Below are positions 1-11,214 of a stretch of DNA of 64,000 bases, piece by piece; within the stretch, counting starts at the first letter, position 1, and each line of letters starts with the position of its first letter. Location of the stretch: contig JAWZSP010000004.1 in assembly GCA_034401135.1 (NCBI GenBank), positions 992,001 to 1,056,000 of the forward strand, read 5' to 3'. A program made the position numbers and the translations under genes. Source of the stretch: Volutella citrinella (Eukaryota; Ascomycota; Sordariomycetes; Hypocreales; Nectriaceae). The notes below the pieces were generated by a model that worked only from the letters and a program-made list of their open reading frames with translations, did not search any database and had not been told where the DNA came from.

Positions 1-43
1 GGCTGAGATGTGGTTTCGATTTCGCTGACATTTCTCGGGCCAG

Positions 44-3000
44 TTTCTCATCCAATCAGACTTCGATACGAGCGCGAGTAGGCAGAATATTATGACAACC
101 TCTCGCAGAAACCAAAGCCTTCTGCGCGGCATTGCGGAAACATTCGTCATGGCTGTGCAGCAGTTTTGTGAGAGTGACATTTGCTACACATGGCCGTTGT
201 TCTTGCCATCCTTGGATGGTGGTTACGGAGAATTTTGGTCCGAGTTACCAGAGATGATACAAGATGAACTGGAAAAAACACCTTGCATGAAATCACGACA
301 CAGGAAGCCGCTACGAACAATCCAGAATGTCTACATCCCCGGGGACCCGTGTCTTGATAAAAATCTAGACTCGCTTTTTGATGACTCAACAGAGGATCCT
401 TTCATTTCGAAGGAGTATGGGCGCAGTTGCGTCGAGGCCCTGCGGCCCTACGGACTGAAGGGTACCTTTGCGAGGCTAGTTCTCGCTATGCTCAAGGCAG
501 ACCTCAAGAGCGATTCATCTAGAATGAGGTCTATTTCCACTGATAAGGACTGGCATCGCAGAGCAGCACGTCTCCTCCACACCTGCACCCGTCGAGAAGC
601 TTGGGTTCTTGCTGAGTTGAAGAAACTTCCCTTGCTCCCGTTGCAAAACGGCCAATGGGCCGCTATTCAGGAAGGTTCTGTCTACTTCCCTTGGACGGTC
701 TCCATTTCAACCCCCCCTGGGCTTGATGTTCGAGTGCTGGACTCCACATCTGCCGCGTGTGTCGACAGGCAATCTTTATTCCGAACACTGGGGGTTATGG
801 AAGCATCCATTGAAGAAATGCGAGAATCCACTATCAAGTCTCTTCAGAGTCGGCTTCCCGTCACTGGGGCTGCGAGACTTGCAACATCTCGAGCGCAAGT
901 TGAATATCTCTATCTCACCCATGGGTTCTCGACCTGGAGACAAAAGTTATCTATCTACCTTTTTCTCAGTAACGGAATCTATCAACCCTTCTTTGAGGAC
1001 CTTTATCTTCAAGACGACGATCCATATGGGCCGAAAGTGCTGCTGAGCCGCACAGACACCGCGCCGGGGCTTCACGTCAACTTCTTACACCCTGTTTATA
1101 TTGACAACCCCCCGCCACGGCCTGCCGACGGGGGTCTGATTAAGACGCCTTCCTGGACCGAATGGCTTCATGATTTTGTTGGTATCCGCAGGAGACTAGA
1201 ACTTAGCTCCCGGGACGAGAAGAGTCTCTCCAAAGAGGCTGTTTATGTTTTACAACACCGCCCGGACAAGTTCTTGGGCCTCTTGAGGCATCTGTGGCCT
1301 TTTGAGCAGGAGAGAATCAACAGAAGCGGATACTTGACAAAACTTGTGAAATCGATAAACGCAAAGCGGCTCTGCACTGGCGATCATGTCGGGCTAGCAT
1401 TTCCTCTTCGAGACACCTTCATTCCGACTGAGCGGCTCCGACAACGATGCAGCTACTACATGAAGGACACTGAGCCATTTCCATTTCTAAATGTTGAAGG
1501 GATGGAGGATGGAGATCAGGTTGAGGCAAACTGGTCTTTTCTGACGAAGTTCGGCGTCGGCAGACATCACGATACTCGGTTCCTCCTTCACGTCCTCAAG
1601 TGGATTAAGGAAGCGCATCGTTCCGAGGATGTGCAGCCTTCAAGATACCACAAATTAGCAGAGCTGTATATTGAAATAGATAACAGCTGGCGAGTTGCTA
1701 ACGACCCTGACGCCGCCAAGAAGGAAGTTGTGTGAGTGCCCCCGCCACATCTTGGCATATCAGACACGAATCTAATGACAGAGAATAAATAGGGATTTTT
1801 TCAACAAAGATCACCACAGTCTCATCTTTGAGCCTGGGCGTGAAGTAGATGATCCTTTTTGGCAACATCCAGCTCAGTGCATCTGGGCAGGGCCACCTTA
1901 TCTGATGTCCACCTCCGCACTCCAGAAGCAATACTTGCGGGCATTCCCCAGCCAGATAGGTGAATTGTCACGATTCTTCAAAGAGACTCTCTCTATGCCA
2001 GACGCATCTCATACTCTGTTGATAAACGAGCTGGAAGAAGAGAAAGACCTGGCTACTGCTGAGAGTAACCTTACTATCTATGAATATCTGAGCAAAATGC
2101 CCTTTAACGACGATATAAGGTAGTATCCTCACTGAAAACTATGCAATGATATGAAGGTCGCAAGTTCTAATTACCTTAACTTATAGGAAAGCGTTTGACA
2201 CGAAGGAATTGATTGCCGTGCATAACGGCACCAAATTCGTCTGGTTCAAGACCGGCGACTGTCTGTGGTCTAGTACGACTAAAATACAGGGAATGGTTAC
2301 GATAAGTGGCGAGTACGAGAGTCTGAAAGACTTCTTCGTCAACAAGTTGGGCGTTAGTACACTGACCCTTCAAATGGTGTACGATGAGTTGCTCCAGACG
2401 CAGCCCGGTGCGACTATCGAGAAAGTCAAGAGCAATTTGTGGGCGCTCAACTCGCTTCTGTCCTCGGAAAGGAACCTACCCGACCCTGCAAAGCTTCTCG
2501 AAGTCCCTATCTTCCCCGTCCGTTATCCAGGAGGCAAGACAGTCTTGTCAACCGCCAAGTCAGACTTTGTCATCATTGACATGGTCCAAATGGGAAAGAA
2601 GTTTGATGGTCGCATCAAAGCACTTGATCTTAGCCACAATGAGGTTATCCAGATGAAGCCACTCATTCATTGGGTTGGGCTCGCAAGTCGATATTTATCG
2701 TCGTCCGTCAGAGAGAGCACATCGACTGGGGATGGTGTGAGAGTGCCCATCTCGAGTCCGAGACGAGATGTCAAACGAAAAGCATATGGTATTCTTCGGT
2801 AAGAGCGCATTTACTCCCCAGCTTTCTCCTTAGTCTGCCGCCAAGAATATTAACAACGTCCCAGGGTTGCTGCTCACTTTGATAGCCCCCGTTACTGTAG
2901 CACTGACTCCGATATGGCCACCGAGCTGTATGAGCTGCTGCGTGGAGCGGAAACCATTGAGACAGATGAAATATACGCCAGGCTATCATTGTCACAAGAT

Positions 3001-4463
3001 GGGGTTGCAGTTGAAGTCGAGACTTTGATCGGGAGCTTGCACATTGACGAGCGAGAAGGGCAACTCACCTTTTACGTACCAAGGAACGCCAAGAATCAGG
3101 AGGTCAGCTACAGATCGGCATTCCCAAGAAAGCTGGCAGAATGGCTCTTGGAAGTTTTCACACCTGGAACTGTGGATGCAGCAGCCATCGGGGTTCTCGC
3201 GGCCATCCTGGACTGCACTTCATCGGCTGTTGACTCGGTGTTGGCCAACTACGGCATAATGGAGTCTCTGGCTATCCAGAACCGCGATAACTGGGACACG
3301 GAGGATGAAGATTCGGGCTCTACAGTTGAGAATGAAGAGTCAGACGCCCAGGAGCCTATACCAGAACCATCGCACCACAGAGAAGCATCAACTTTCTCTT
3401 TCACCTTCTCTCATGGCTCCACCACCGTTGATACTCCAGAAGCCTCAACTTCTGGCTCGATTGGCGAACAGCACGACAATGGGAGTTCCTTGAGAAATTT
3501 CTCAGTTCCACAGGCCAGGCGCTTTTCGCCAGATATTGGAACCCCAGAAGTCGAAAGTGCCTCGCAACAAACTCATCTGGCAAGAAGGCATCAACCAACC
3601 TTGGGCCTGAGGGCGCCTGATGTTGTTGACAACGAAGATACACAGTATCTCAGACTGCTGACCAAGGTAGTCAATGCAGCTAGGACAACCTCGTTCCCTT
3701 CGCGAGGAAGCTTTGACATGAGCGAGATGCTAAATGCTCTACCGGGAGTTGGATCAACCCCTTGGGACGGCGATTTCAGTGGTCTGGAGACCGGGGTTCC
3801 ATTCCGCTCTTCCACCCAGCTCGAGCGTGATAAGAAGATTGGAGCCGCCGGTGAGCTCTTTGTAAGTTCCGCTGACATTCCCACCACGAAATCGAGTATA
3901 CTGCAGAATTATGCTGATCTAATGTGCTCTCAGGTGTTTGAGCTGCTAGAGCAGCTGGACCCAGCTTTGCCTGGCTGGAGCCGAGACAATTGGCAGAGCA
4001 AGATCCGACATTACGTTACGCTGCACGCAGACTACTGCCTCATGACTAGGTGGCGTGGGCATGAAACTGCCGACCTGACCTATGACGATGCAGAGGGCGA
4101 CTTCACCAGCCTACTCATTGATCTAGGCTACCTCGATGAAGACGAGTGGCAAGGTGCGCAGCCAAATTATTACATCGAGGTCAAAACCACGACAGGGCCA
4201 TGCGAGACACCTTTCTACATGAGCAAGTCCCAATACCGCCTAGTAAGTCACGCTTCCATTGAAGTGATACTGGCACTGACAATGACCAGATGCAAAGTGT
4301 TCACAACAGCGGCGACCGGACGGAGGTGTATATGATTGTGCGTGTCTTTGGGCTCCGTCAGGGGGGAATTGGCGTGCGCATCTACATGGACCCGGAGGAG
4401 CTGAGGCAGGATGGGCAGTTGTGTTTTACCGCAGCGCAGTGGTCGGTAGTGCCTAGCAGCTAG
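44..4463 (+). CDS. NO VEIN-like large protein, C-terminal part (5' partial)
   Basis: Six exons are visible: 44-1731, 1784-2119, 2187-2798, 2865-3861, 3934-4242, 4290-4463, giving about 1,371 residues in one open frame. The window opens inside an intron (branch-like CTGAC near 25, acceptor AG at 42-43), so the start codon lies upstream; the ATG at 92 is internal. The sequence resembles fungal proteins with an N-terminal HSP90/sacsin-like ATPase module (not in the window) and a C-terminal NO VEIN (DUF3883) domain. That domain is in the last two exons, with the core IEVKTT and a preceding acidic GDF segment, a layout like the PD-(D/E)XK nuclease fold. A Ser/Glu/Pro-rich linker lies around 3300-3600. 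The acceptor of the first visible intron could be 1783 or 1792; both keep frame. Family call is from remembered similarity; biochemical function is unknown. Confidence 0.8.
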
Positions 4464-5157
4464 GTGACCAGTATAGTCAATTCCCATCACTTGTTCTTCG
4501 CAATGGCCCCAACTCAGCTGGATGATACCATACCGCCTCTTCTTTCGATCGCGTTCTGCCTCAAGTACCGCCTTATCAATGGCGCAATTGAAACAGATTG
4601 ACACATCAGATTCGTCAAACTGGGCCAACAAATGTAAGCTGCTCACAAGAGACCCAAATGGCCAACGCTTGACGCGTCATCATCACCAGCGACAAGCCAA
4701 CGTTCATTTACAAAGGGAGGCCATCGAGCATCAGGTATCCTCCTCGGGTTAGATTATACGCATTCGATACGTTTTAAGCTAGCCCAATGGTGGAGACGCT
4801 ACGCGTTTCATTGCGACGGTTTGGTCCGTGGCGACCAATCGTCGACTTTACGTATGCTCGCTCGAGCTATCCTGAGTCTTAGCTCCATTAGCATGGGCCA
4901 GGCCCGGCGTCAAGTCCGTCTCGCGGCCGCGACGACCCAATTGGCAAAATTGATGTCATTGCAGAAATGCATCACTAAAAGGGATTCGGGTCTGCTACTT
5001 TTTTTTTTGCCCGTTCTGCTTCACAGGGTGCGCTCTCCTTCTCTCTCCTTTAGACTCGTCTCCCCTGCTTTCGCCTCTCATCCTGTCTTCTCCTTTACAA
5101 CCCATCATTCGAACCACACAGAGCATTGCCCCTGCCATCATTCAGAAGAACCGGGAC
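4464..5157. other. Intergenic region, 3' end of NOV-like gene to MARVEL gene
   Basis: No convincing gene is seen; short open frames here lack coding character. A T-run (about 5000-5009) and a long CT-rich stretch (about 5030-5095) precede the next start codon and look like a pyrimidine-rich fungal promoter or leader. A CCAAT-like motif is near 4834. Confidence 0.5.
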
Positions 5158-5667
5158 ATGGGCCAGGAATATTGGGCATTAAACGGCGCCTACGGGGTCC
5201 CCGTACGGGTGACCATCCGCTTGCTACAGTTCGCCCTCGCAGTCACCGTCCTGGGCATATTCGCATCTGACATTGACTCAACCGCCTCGAAGACGACACA
5301 CATCTACGTCATTTTCGTATCCACCGTGTCGATTCTAGTAGACGGCTATCACTGTCTCGCAACACTACAAAGCGCGGGGTGGACGCTGCTGGACTTCTCC
5401 TTGGCAGTCCTCTGGGCCGCCGCGGGTGGCACGATCGGCTCGACACTGTTCTCAGACTCCGACGAGGACGAGCAGCTTTTCCGCTTGGGAAGCAAGGATG
5501 GAGGGCGAAAGAGAAATCTGGTCGGTGCCATGGCCTGCTCCCTGATCTGCATGGGCCTCTGGCTGGCCAGCTTTACGTTGGGGTTGGCTTGGTGCTGCAG
5601 CCGTCGCCGGCAGAGGAAGCGTCAACTAGCAGAGGGAGGTAATTCGACAGAATTTACGCAAGTATAA
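5158..5667 (+). CDS. Four-transmembrane MARVEL-like membrane protein
   Basis: Intronless gene for 169 residues. Four hydrophobic segments are visible at about residues 20-40, 46-65, 72-96 and 123-146, with a short cytosolic N-terminus and a basic C-terminal tail (RRRRQRKRQ) directly after the last helix. An acidic then basic loop (SDSDEDE ... GGRKRN) lies between helices 3 and 4. This matches fungal MARVEL/membrane-associating domain proteins, which sit in the plasma membrane or vesicle membranes. The ATG at 5158 follows a CT-rich leader and is the first in this frame. No specific substrate or partner can be inferred. Confidence 0.75.
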   Translation: MGQEYWALNGAYGVPVRVTIRLLQFALAVTVLGIFASDIDSTASKTTHIYVIFVSTVSILVDGYHCLATLQSAGWTLLDFSLAVLWAAAGGTIGSTLFSDSDEDEQLFRLGSKDGGRKRNLVGAMACSLICMGLWLASFTLGLAWCCSRRRQRKRQLAEGGNSTEFTQV

Positions 5668-6040
5668 AGTATTTTGGCTGTATAGAAGTTGTAGAAAAAG
5701 CTTCAGGGAATCGGCGCTGGGTTGGAGTTGGGGATAATACATTAAATCGAGCAACGAAGATAAAGACTGGCAAAGGCCAGGATTACCCTGATAGCCAGTC
5801 AAACAAAAATAGCACATGACGGAATATGAATGACATACCAACCGGTTTCAAAGACCAATTCGTATCCGCCGTGCCGTCATCCGGCCGTCTACGTAACTGA
5901 CTCGGGGAGTTCATCAGACGGATCGCGCCACTAGTGTATCAAGTACGAGTGCCAGTAGAGGTTCATGACCGAGAGAATTCGAGGACCCACCCGAAGGAGG
6001 CGAAGTTATATCTGGGTAGCTGGTTCGGTTAGGTGGGCTC

Positions 6041-6047
6041 TATAAAT
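6041..6047 (+). promoter_or_regulatory. TATA box of the sterol-glucosyltransferase-like gene
   Basis: TATAAAT lies 84 nt upstream of the ATG at 6125. The rest of 5668-6124 holds the 3' region of the MARVEL gene and no other gene. Confidence 0.5.
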
Positions 6048-6124
6048 GGGAGCTTTGTCCGTTTCTCTTGGCAGTCACTGCTCGTCGCACTTACACCAGC
6101 CTCTCCCACCTCCCCAACACGAGC

Positions 6125-8783
6125 ATGTCCTCGTCTTCGACTTCCTCTACCATCAGAGCCAGCAGCATCGATGAGAAACAGCGTAATGGTTTGGGTTCAT
6201 CTAGCCGCATTGCTCAGAGTACTGACCAGAACACTGACTTATTCTACTTAGCAAAAGAGCCATCAATCGCCAATGGCGAGTCGTCGTCTGCGCCGCCCGC
6301 ATACAACCGCACACATCTCAACATCGTGATCCAACTAGTAGGATCTCGCGGCGACGTCCAGCCATTCCTGTCCATCGGAGCGGCTCTCCAGTCGTCGGGC
6401 CACCGCGTACGAGTCGCCACACATGCCCAGTTCCGCGACTTCGTCCTGGCGGCGGGCCTCGGGTTCTTCAGCGTCGGCGGCGACCCGGCCGAGCTCATGG
6501 AGTTCATGGTCGAGAACCCGTCCATGATACCGAGCATCAAGCAGATGCGCGCCGGCGCCATCCAGCAGAAGCGCTCAATGTACAGGGCCATGCTGGACGG
6601 CTTCTGGAGATCCTGCGTCGCCGCCGACGAGGCCTCGCACGAGCCCTTTGTGTGCGATGCCATTATCGCGAACCCGCCGAGCTTTGCGCATGTGCATTGT
6701 GCGCAGGCCTTGGGCGTGCCCCTCCACCTCATGTTCACGATGCCTTGGTCGAGCACCACCGAGTTTCCACATCCGCTGGCGAACATCAGGGGCTCCAAGT
6801 TGGACCAGAGCAAGACCAACTATGCCTCCTATGCGGCTGTGGAGCTATTGACTTGGCAAGGGTAGGCAAAGTGTTTCCAAATTGCCAATTGTGTGCTGAT
6901 AGGAGACGTTCAGGCTTGGTGATCTCGTGAATGCGTGGAGGGTATCGACACTTGGCCTCGAACCAGTGCCAAGGACCGAAGGTCATCGTATCGTTGAGAC
7001 GCTCAAAGTTCCGTTTACGTACTGCTGGTCGCCATCCCTAGTACATAAGCCCCAAGATTGGGGCAATCACATAGGTAAGGACTCTGTTCGTTGGAGCTGA
7101 TCCAACCCAGTCACTGAATGCCTTCTCAGACATCTGTGGCTTCATCTTCCGAGAACCACCTCAGTACCAGCCGCCACCCGAACTGGGGGCTTTCCTCAAC
7201 GCTGGGCCACCGCCAATCTACGTTGGCTTCGGGAGCATTGTTGCCGGTGGAGCTGATGGGCTCCTCGTTACGATACTGTCTGCCGTTCGGGCCGCTGGCA
7301 CCCGGGCAATCATATCGCAAGGCTGGAGCGGGCTCAAGGGAGAAAATTCCGACGACATCTACTACATTGGCGACTGTCCCCACGAATGGCTTTTCCAACA
7401 CGTCTCTGCTGTGGTGCACCACGGCGGTGCTGGAACTACGGCCTGTGGATTGCGGTTCGGAAAGCCCACAGCCATCGTCCCATTCTTTGGAGAGTAAGAA
7501 CCCACTGAGGAAGATTCGAATCCATCGGAGACGCTTTGAACTGATAGTCTTATAGCCAGCCATTCTGGGGCTCCTTCGTTGCGCAAGCCGGGGCAGGGCC
7601 CGAGCCGATCCCTTACAAGTCGTTGACCTCCGGCAACTTGGCGCAAGCAATAAAATTCTGCCTCTCTGCAGAATCCTCCGAGGCTGCCCAAAAGATAGCA
7701 ACCTCGATGAAGCAAGAGAACGGCGTGTCCGCAGCGGTGCAGTCCTTTCACAGGCATTTCTATGACTCAGACACAAGCTGCGACTTCTTCCCCGAACAGC
7801 CGGCTGCGCTCGCATATTGCAAAGGAAAGAAGGTGGTGAAGATGTGCAAACCAGTAGCTTCTTTGATGGTGAAGAACCAAGCTTTAGAAAGGAAGCAGCT
7901 CTGCTTGTGGGTATCTCTATGACTTTGGATAACGGCATCTTCGGCTGACCATCGCACTAGGCATCGCCCAAACCCCATCACCATCGAGAATCTCCGATGG
8001 GATCCTATAACTGCGCTATCAGCCGCCTCACTGTCAACCGTGGTCGGCATAGTCAGCGACACTGCGGATATTGTCTTGACACCATTCCAAGCCCAGAAAA
8101 AGAGCCTTGATCAGGCACAGGAGTTGGTCTCCCGTGAGACCAAACGCCAATCTGTTGCGCCCTCTTTCGCCATGCTCCCACTCGCAAACACGAATGAGCT
8201 GACACAGATATTAAAGTCCTTCGACCAGCAATATAAGAACACCTCTGGCTCGAGGCAGGCTGCACAGCCATCTGTATTAAGCAACGTTGGGAAGCTGGCC
8301 GGCAACGCCACAAAGGGTGTCCTGGTTGACGTACCCTTGGCAGTGACTGAGGGTCTCCGGGCAGTGCCCCAGCTCTATGGCGCGCCTTTGAAGCAACGCG
8401 ATGGAATTGATGGGTTCCGTCAAGGAGTGACAGTTGCCGGTAAGACTTTCTGTGAGGGCGTGGCTGGCGGCGTGAGCGACGTCTTCATCCACACGTACAC
8501 CGGAAAGAAGAATAGCGGCGCCGCCGGGGCAGCAAAGGGGCTGGGTAAAGGCGTTGCCAGCTTCGTGACAAAGACCAGTTCTGCTGTCCTAGGCCTTGTG
8601 TCCTACCCGGCTCAAGGCATATATCGGAGCATTTGGACTGCCACTCATCAGGATCTGCGAGACGCCATGGTTGGAGCAAAGCTGATCGAGGGTGACTGGA
8701 TATTGTCACAGGACTCCAGTTGGGCCGAGAAATGGGATGTAATTCGCCAAGACTTTGAAGGCTTGTTGGACTCGCGAAAATAG
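6125..8783 (+). CDS. UDP-sugar sterol glucosyltransferase-like protein with extended C-terminal region
   Basis: Five exons (6125-6861, 6914-7074, 7130-7493, 7556-7906, 7961-8783) encode 811 residues. The N-terminal GT28-type domain begins near residue 65 with VGSRGDVQPF. The acceptor domain carries the donor-binding box HHGGAGTT followed by DQPFWG, split by the third intron. This fits UDP-glucose:sterol 3-beta-glucosyltransferases (UGT80/Atg26 catalytic part), which act on membrane sterols; the PH and GRAM domains of Atg26 are absent. The last exon adds about 270 residues ending in a Gly/Ala-rich amphipathic stretch resembling the C-terminal regions of VPS13/ATG2 lipid-transfer proteins. Intron 4 uses a weak donor (GTGGGT at 7907), chosen because it is the only one keeping frame. 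The ATG was chosen because upstream in-frame codons are not ATG. Sterol specificity is inferred. Confidence 0.82.
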
Positions 8784-9106
8784 TCCCCTCAATGTACCAT
8801 AGACCATACAGTTTCATTAGTAGCGAGGAGTAATGATGACTTAGGATCAATAGAGTAGCCCAGCGCTGGAAATGTTTGATGAACTCGTCTTCCGGTAGCA
8901 GCCAGGAAATACAAATCTCAAAGTGTCGTCATATGGCCCATGTCGTTTCGAAGGCAGCCACCATCATGACAAACTCGCGGTCGGAAACATCTTAGCCGGT
9001 ATTATTATATTGTCCATATCTCGCAAATGCAAATGCCTTCATGTCCGATATTCCGTTGTCCCCTCCCAGCAAAGCACCAAACGCCAGGCCGTGTCTATCA
9101 ATGAAG
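8784..9106. other. Intergenic, convergent 3' ends
   Basis: This separates the convergent glycosyltransferase-like gene and GT17 gene. It presumably contains both 3' untranslated regions; nothing else is seen. Confidence 0.5.
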
Positions 9107-10255
9107 TCAAGGGTAGTCAGTGAAGCCCGCCGACGGGCCGTCACGGTTCAGCATGTACGCAAACTTGTCAGGGTCGCGCAGCAGGCAGTCGGGCACGTCG
9201 GCATTGTTCTCAACGCGCGTAAACGTGTCCGCCGAGCGACCCCACAGGTCCACGCCGCGGCGCACTGCGTCGGCGATGCGGTCGCGGTCGCGGAACTGCT
9301 CGCTATTCATCCAGCTATGGGAGAAGCTGGCGAACTTGTTGAGGAACTCGGCGACGGTGGCGAAGCAGCTGCTGCAGTGCCAGGCGGCGTTGCCAAGCAC
9401 GCCCTTCTCGAGGTCGCGGAGGAGCGGCACGCCGGCGTCGCCGGTGCGCAGGTTGGAGGGCCGGATGGTCGACGAGCCCTGGAAGAAGGTGGCCTGCGGG
9501 TGCGGCCACTCAGGCCCGTCGTGCAGGTTCTGGAAGGAGTAGTAGTAGAACTTGGAGGCGAGCGTGAGGCGGCGCGGGAAGTCGCACGTGCGCAGGACCA
9601 GGAGCGTGGCCGGACGGACGATTTCGTCGACGTCAGCGACGACGAGGACATCACCCGCCACCGGTGCCTCGGCGCCCTTGAGGACCGGGAACACTTGGGT
9701 GAGGGTGGCGTCGCGCTGCAGGTCTTCGTAGTCCCAGGTGGTCTTGGGCTTGAAGTCGGCGGGAAACTGCAGCTCACGGTATATAATCTTGTCGCGGTAT
9801 CGGTCGAAGCGGCTGAGGTTGTCGCGGATGGTCATGCGCTTGGCACCGCCCTGGAACGTCGTCGGCGACTCGACGATGACGAAGTAGTCGACATAGTCAT
9901 ACATGGTCCGCAGGCGGATCTCGAGGAAGTCGAGCTCCGAGTTGACCATGAACAGGTCGTACACCTTGCGGCGCCCGCTGAGGGCGTTGCGGCTCGGCTG
10001 GTGGACAGCGTAACCATGGGCCCTACAAAAGTCGGCGGCGGCAGGTGATTTGTACCACGAGGCGTGGTCCGTCTGGGGCCGCGAGAAGTCGAGGCGAGGT
10101 AGGGCGCGCGTGAGACTCACATCGGCGGGGAGGATCTGGTGGGCGAGGGGGCTGTCGAACAAGGGCTGCTGGCGGATCCAGACGACGAGGCCGATGATGG
10201 AGAGGACGACGACGAAAAGGGGACCCGGGCGGATGGAGCCGACGAGGATGGCCAT
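9107..10255 (-). CDS. GT17 family glycosyltransferase (MGAT3-like, type II membrane)
   Basis: Single exon, 382 residues. A short cytosolic N-terminus is followed by one hydrophobic anchor (about residues 12-28), the type II topology of Golgi glycosyltransferases. The catalytic domain contains the GT17 hallmark region VYDLFMVNSELDFLEIRL and an acidic DVDE metal/nucleotide-sugar motif, then WPHPQ, ending in a conserved SHSWMN segment. GT17 includes beta-1,4-mannosyl-glycoprotein 4-beta-N-acetylglucosaminyltransferase; most filamentous fungi lack bisecting GlcNAc, so the real acceptor is unknown. The ATG at 10255 is the first true ATG in frame; the frame stays open upstream but only through non-ATG codons. 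Confidence 0.85.
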   Translation of the reverse strand: MAILVGSIRPGPLFVVVLSIIGLVVWIRQQPLFDSPLAHQILPADVSLTRALPRLDFSRPQTDHASWYKSPAAADFCRAHGYAVHQPSRNALSGRRKVYDLFMVNSELDFLEIRLRTMYDYVDYFVIVESPTTFQGGAKRMTIRDNLSRFDRYRDKIIYRELQFPADFKPKTTWDYEDLQRDATLTQVFPVLKGAEAPVAGDVLVVADVDEIVRPATLLVLRTCDFPRRLTLASKFYYYSFQNLHDGPEWPHPQATFFQGSSTIRPSNLRTGDAGVPLLRDLEKGVLGNAAWHCSSCFATVAEFLNKFASFSHSWMNSEQFRDRDRIADAVRRGVDLWGRSADTFTRVENNADVPDCLLRDPDKFAYMLNRDGPSAGFTDYP

Positions 10256-11214
10256 GGTGGGCGTCAGCGCATGGCGGATGAGGAGAGTGACGCAGCGCAA
10301 GACTACCCGGTCGCGAGTCGTGCAGAGGGATGTTGAAGGAGGAAGGGCGTGGGTGGGTGATGCAGCTTTGAGACACGAATGCACGGAATGGCGCACTAGC
10401 GATGAGGCGGCCGCCCCATCATGGCCACCAGGCAGGAACGGACAACGCCATAAAATTAACTGGACGAATTGATAGCCAATCGCAAGCAAATTGATGTTAT
10501 CTGTATAGAATATATGACTCTAATTTTCTATCCGCATCTGCCATTACAATGCATAACTACGCCCAAGCCCTACTTCGGCGCGCCTTGAGACATGCAGTGC
10601 ACCCATATCTGCCCTGGGACAGTTAGCACTCATAACCACCGTATTCCTAAGTAAGGTAGTGAAGCGAGCGACATCCCTGGAAAGCCAATTGAGCAACGCC
10701 GTTTGACGGTGCAACATCAACATCTAAACGAACCAAACTTCACAGATCCGCGCCAGGCCACTCGATAAACTACCGATCCAGCTTGCGTCCGAATCAATCC
10801 CCATGAAATAGCTTCCCTGCACCTTTCCTCACCTCATCCTGCCTCAACTTTAACTGGACTTTTGCACAACAATACCCCAGAGCACCCCCAAGCTCTTGAG
10901 CTGCATGCCATGACTCCATGACAGCCGTATCCACCATCGAGCTACTCAATTCCGCTTCCCGGGACATGGCGCAGCCACCCGCATCTGGCCGCTCCAGGCG
11001 CTCGCCGGTCCCGGGGCCCCGCCGTCATGAGACGAACCCGCCCCCGCCCCTCTCGCCAATTGTGCCGAAGAGTACCGGTCGTGCCTGGTGGACCAGGAAG
11101 CTGTCCTCCGTTGCTATAGTTAGCAGCCGTCACGCAGGATCACTCCGCCCTCCGTTTGCAGCCCCGGTCGAGAGTCAACCTGCAACGGCGCCGCCCTCCT
11201 TCCCTCTGCTGACT
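10256..11214. other. Divergent promoter region (GT17 / threonine aldolase)
   Basis: A 959-nt spacer between divergent start codons. An open frame in phase with the aldolase runs from an ATG at 10918, so the aldolase could start earlier. No other gene is seen. Confidence 0.45.

Noticed and set aside
9041..10048. 335-codon frame antisense to the GT17 gene
   Set aside because: Val/Ala/Gly/Glu-rich shadow; GT17 motifs on the minus strand are clear.
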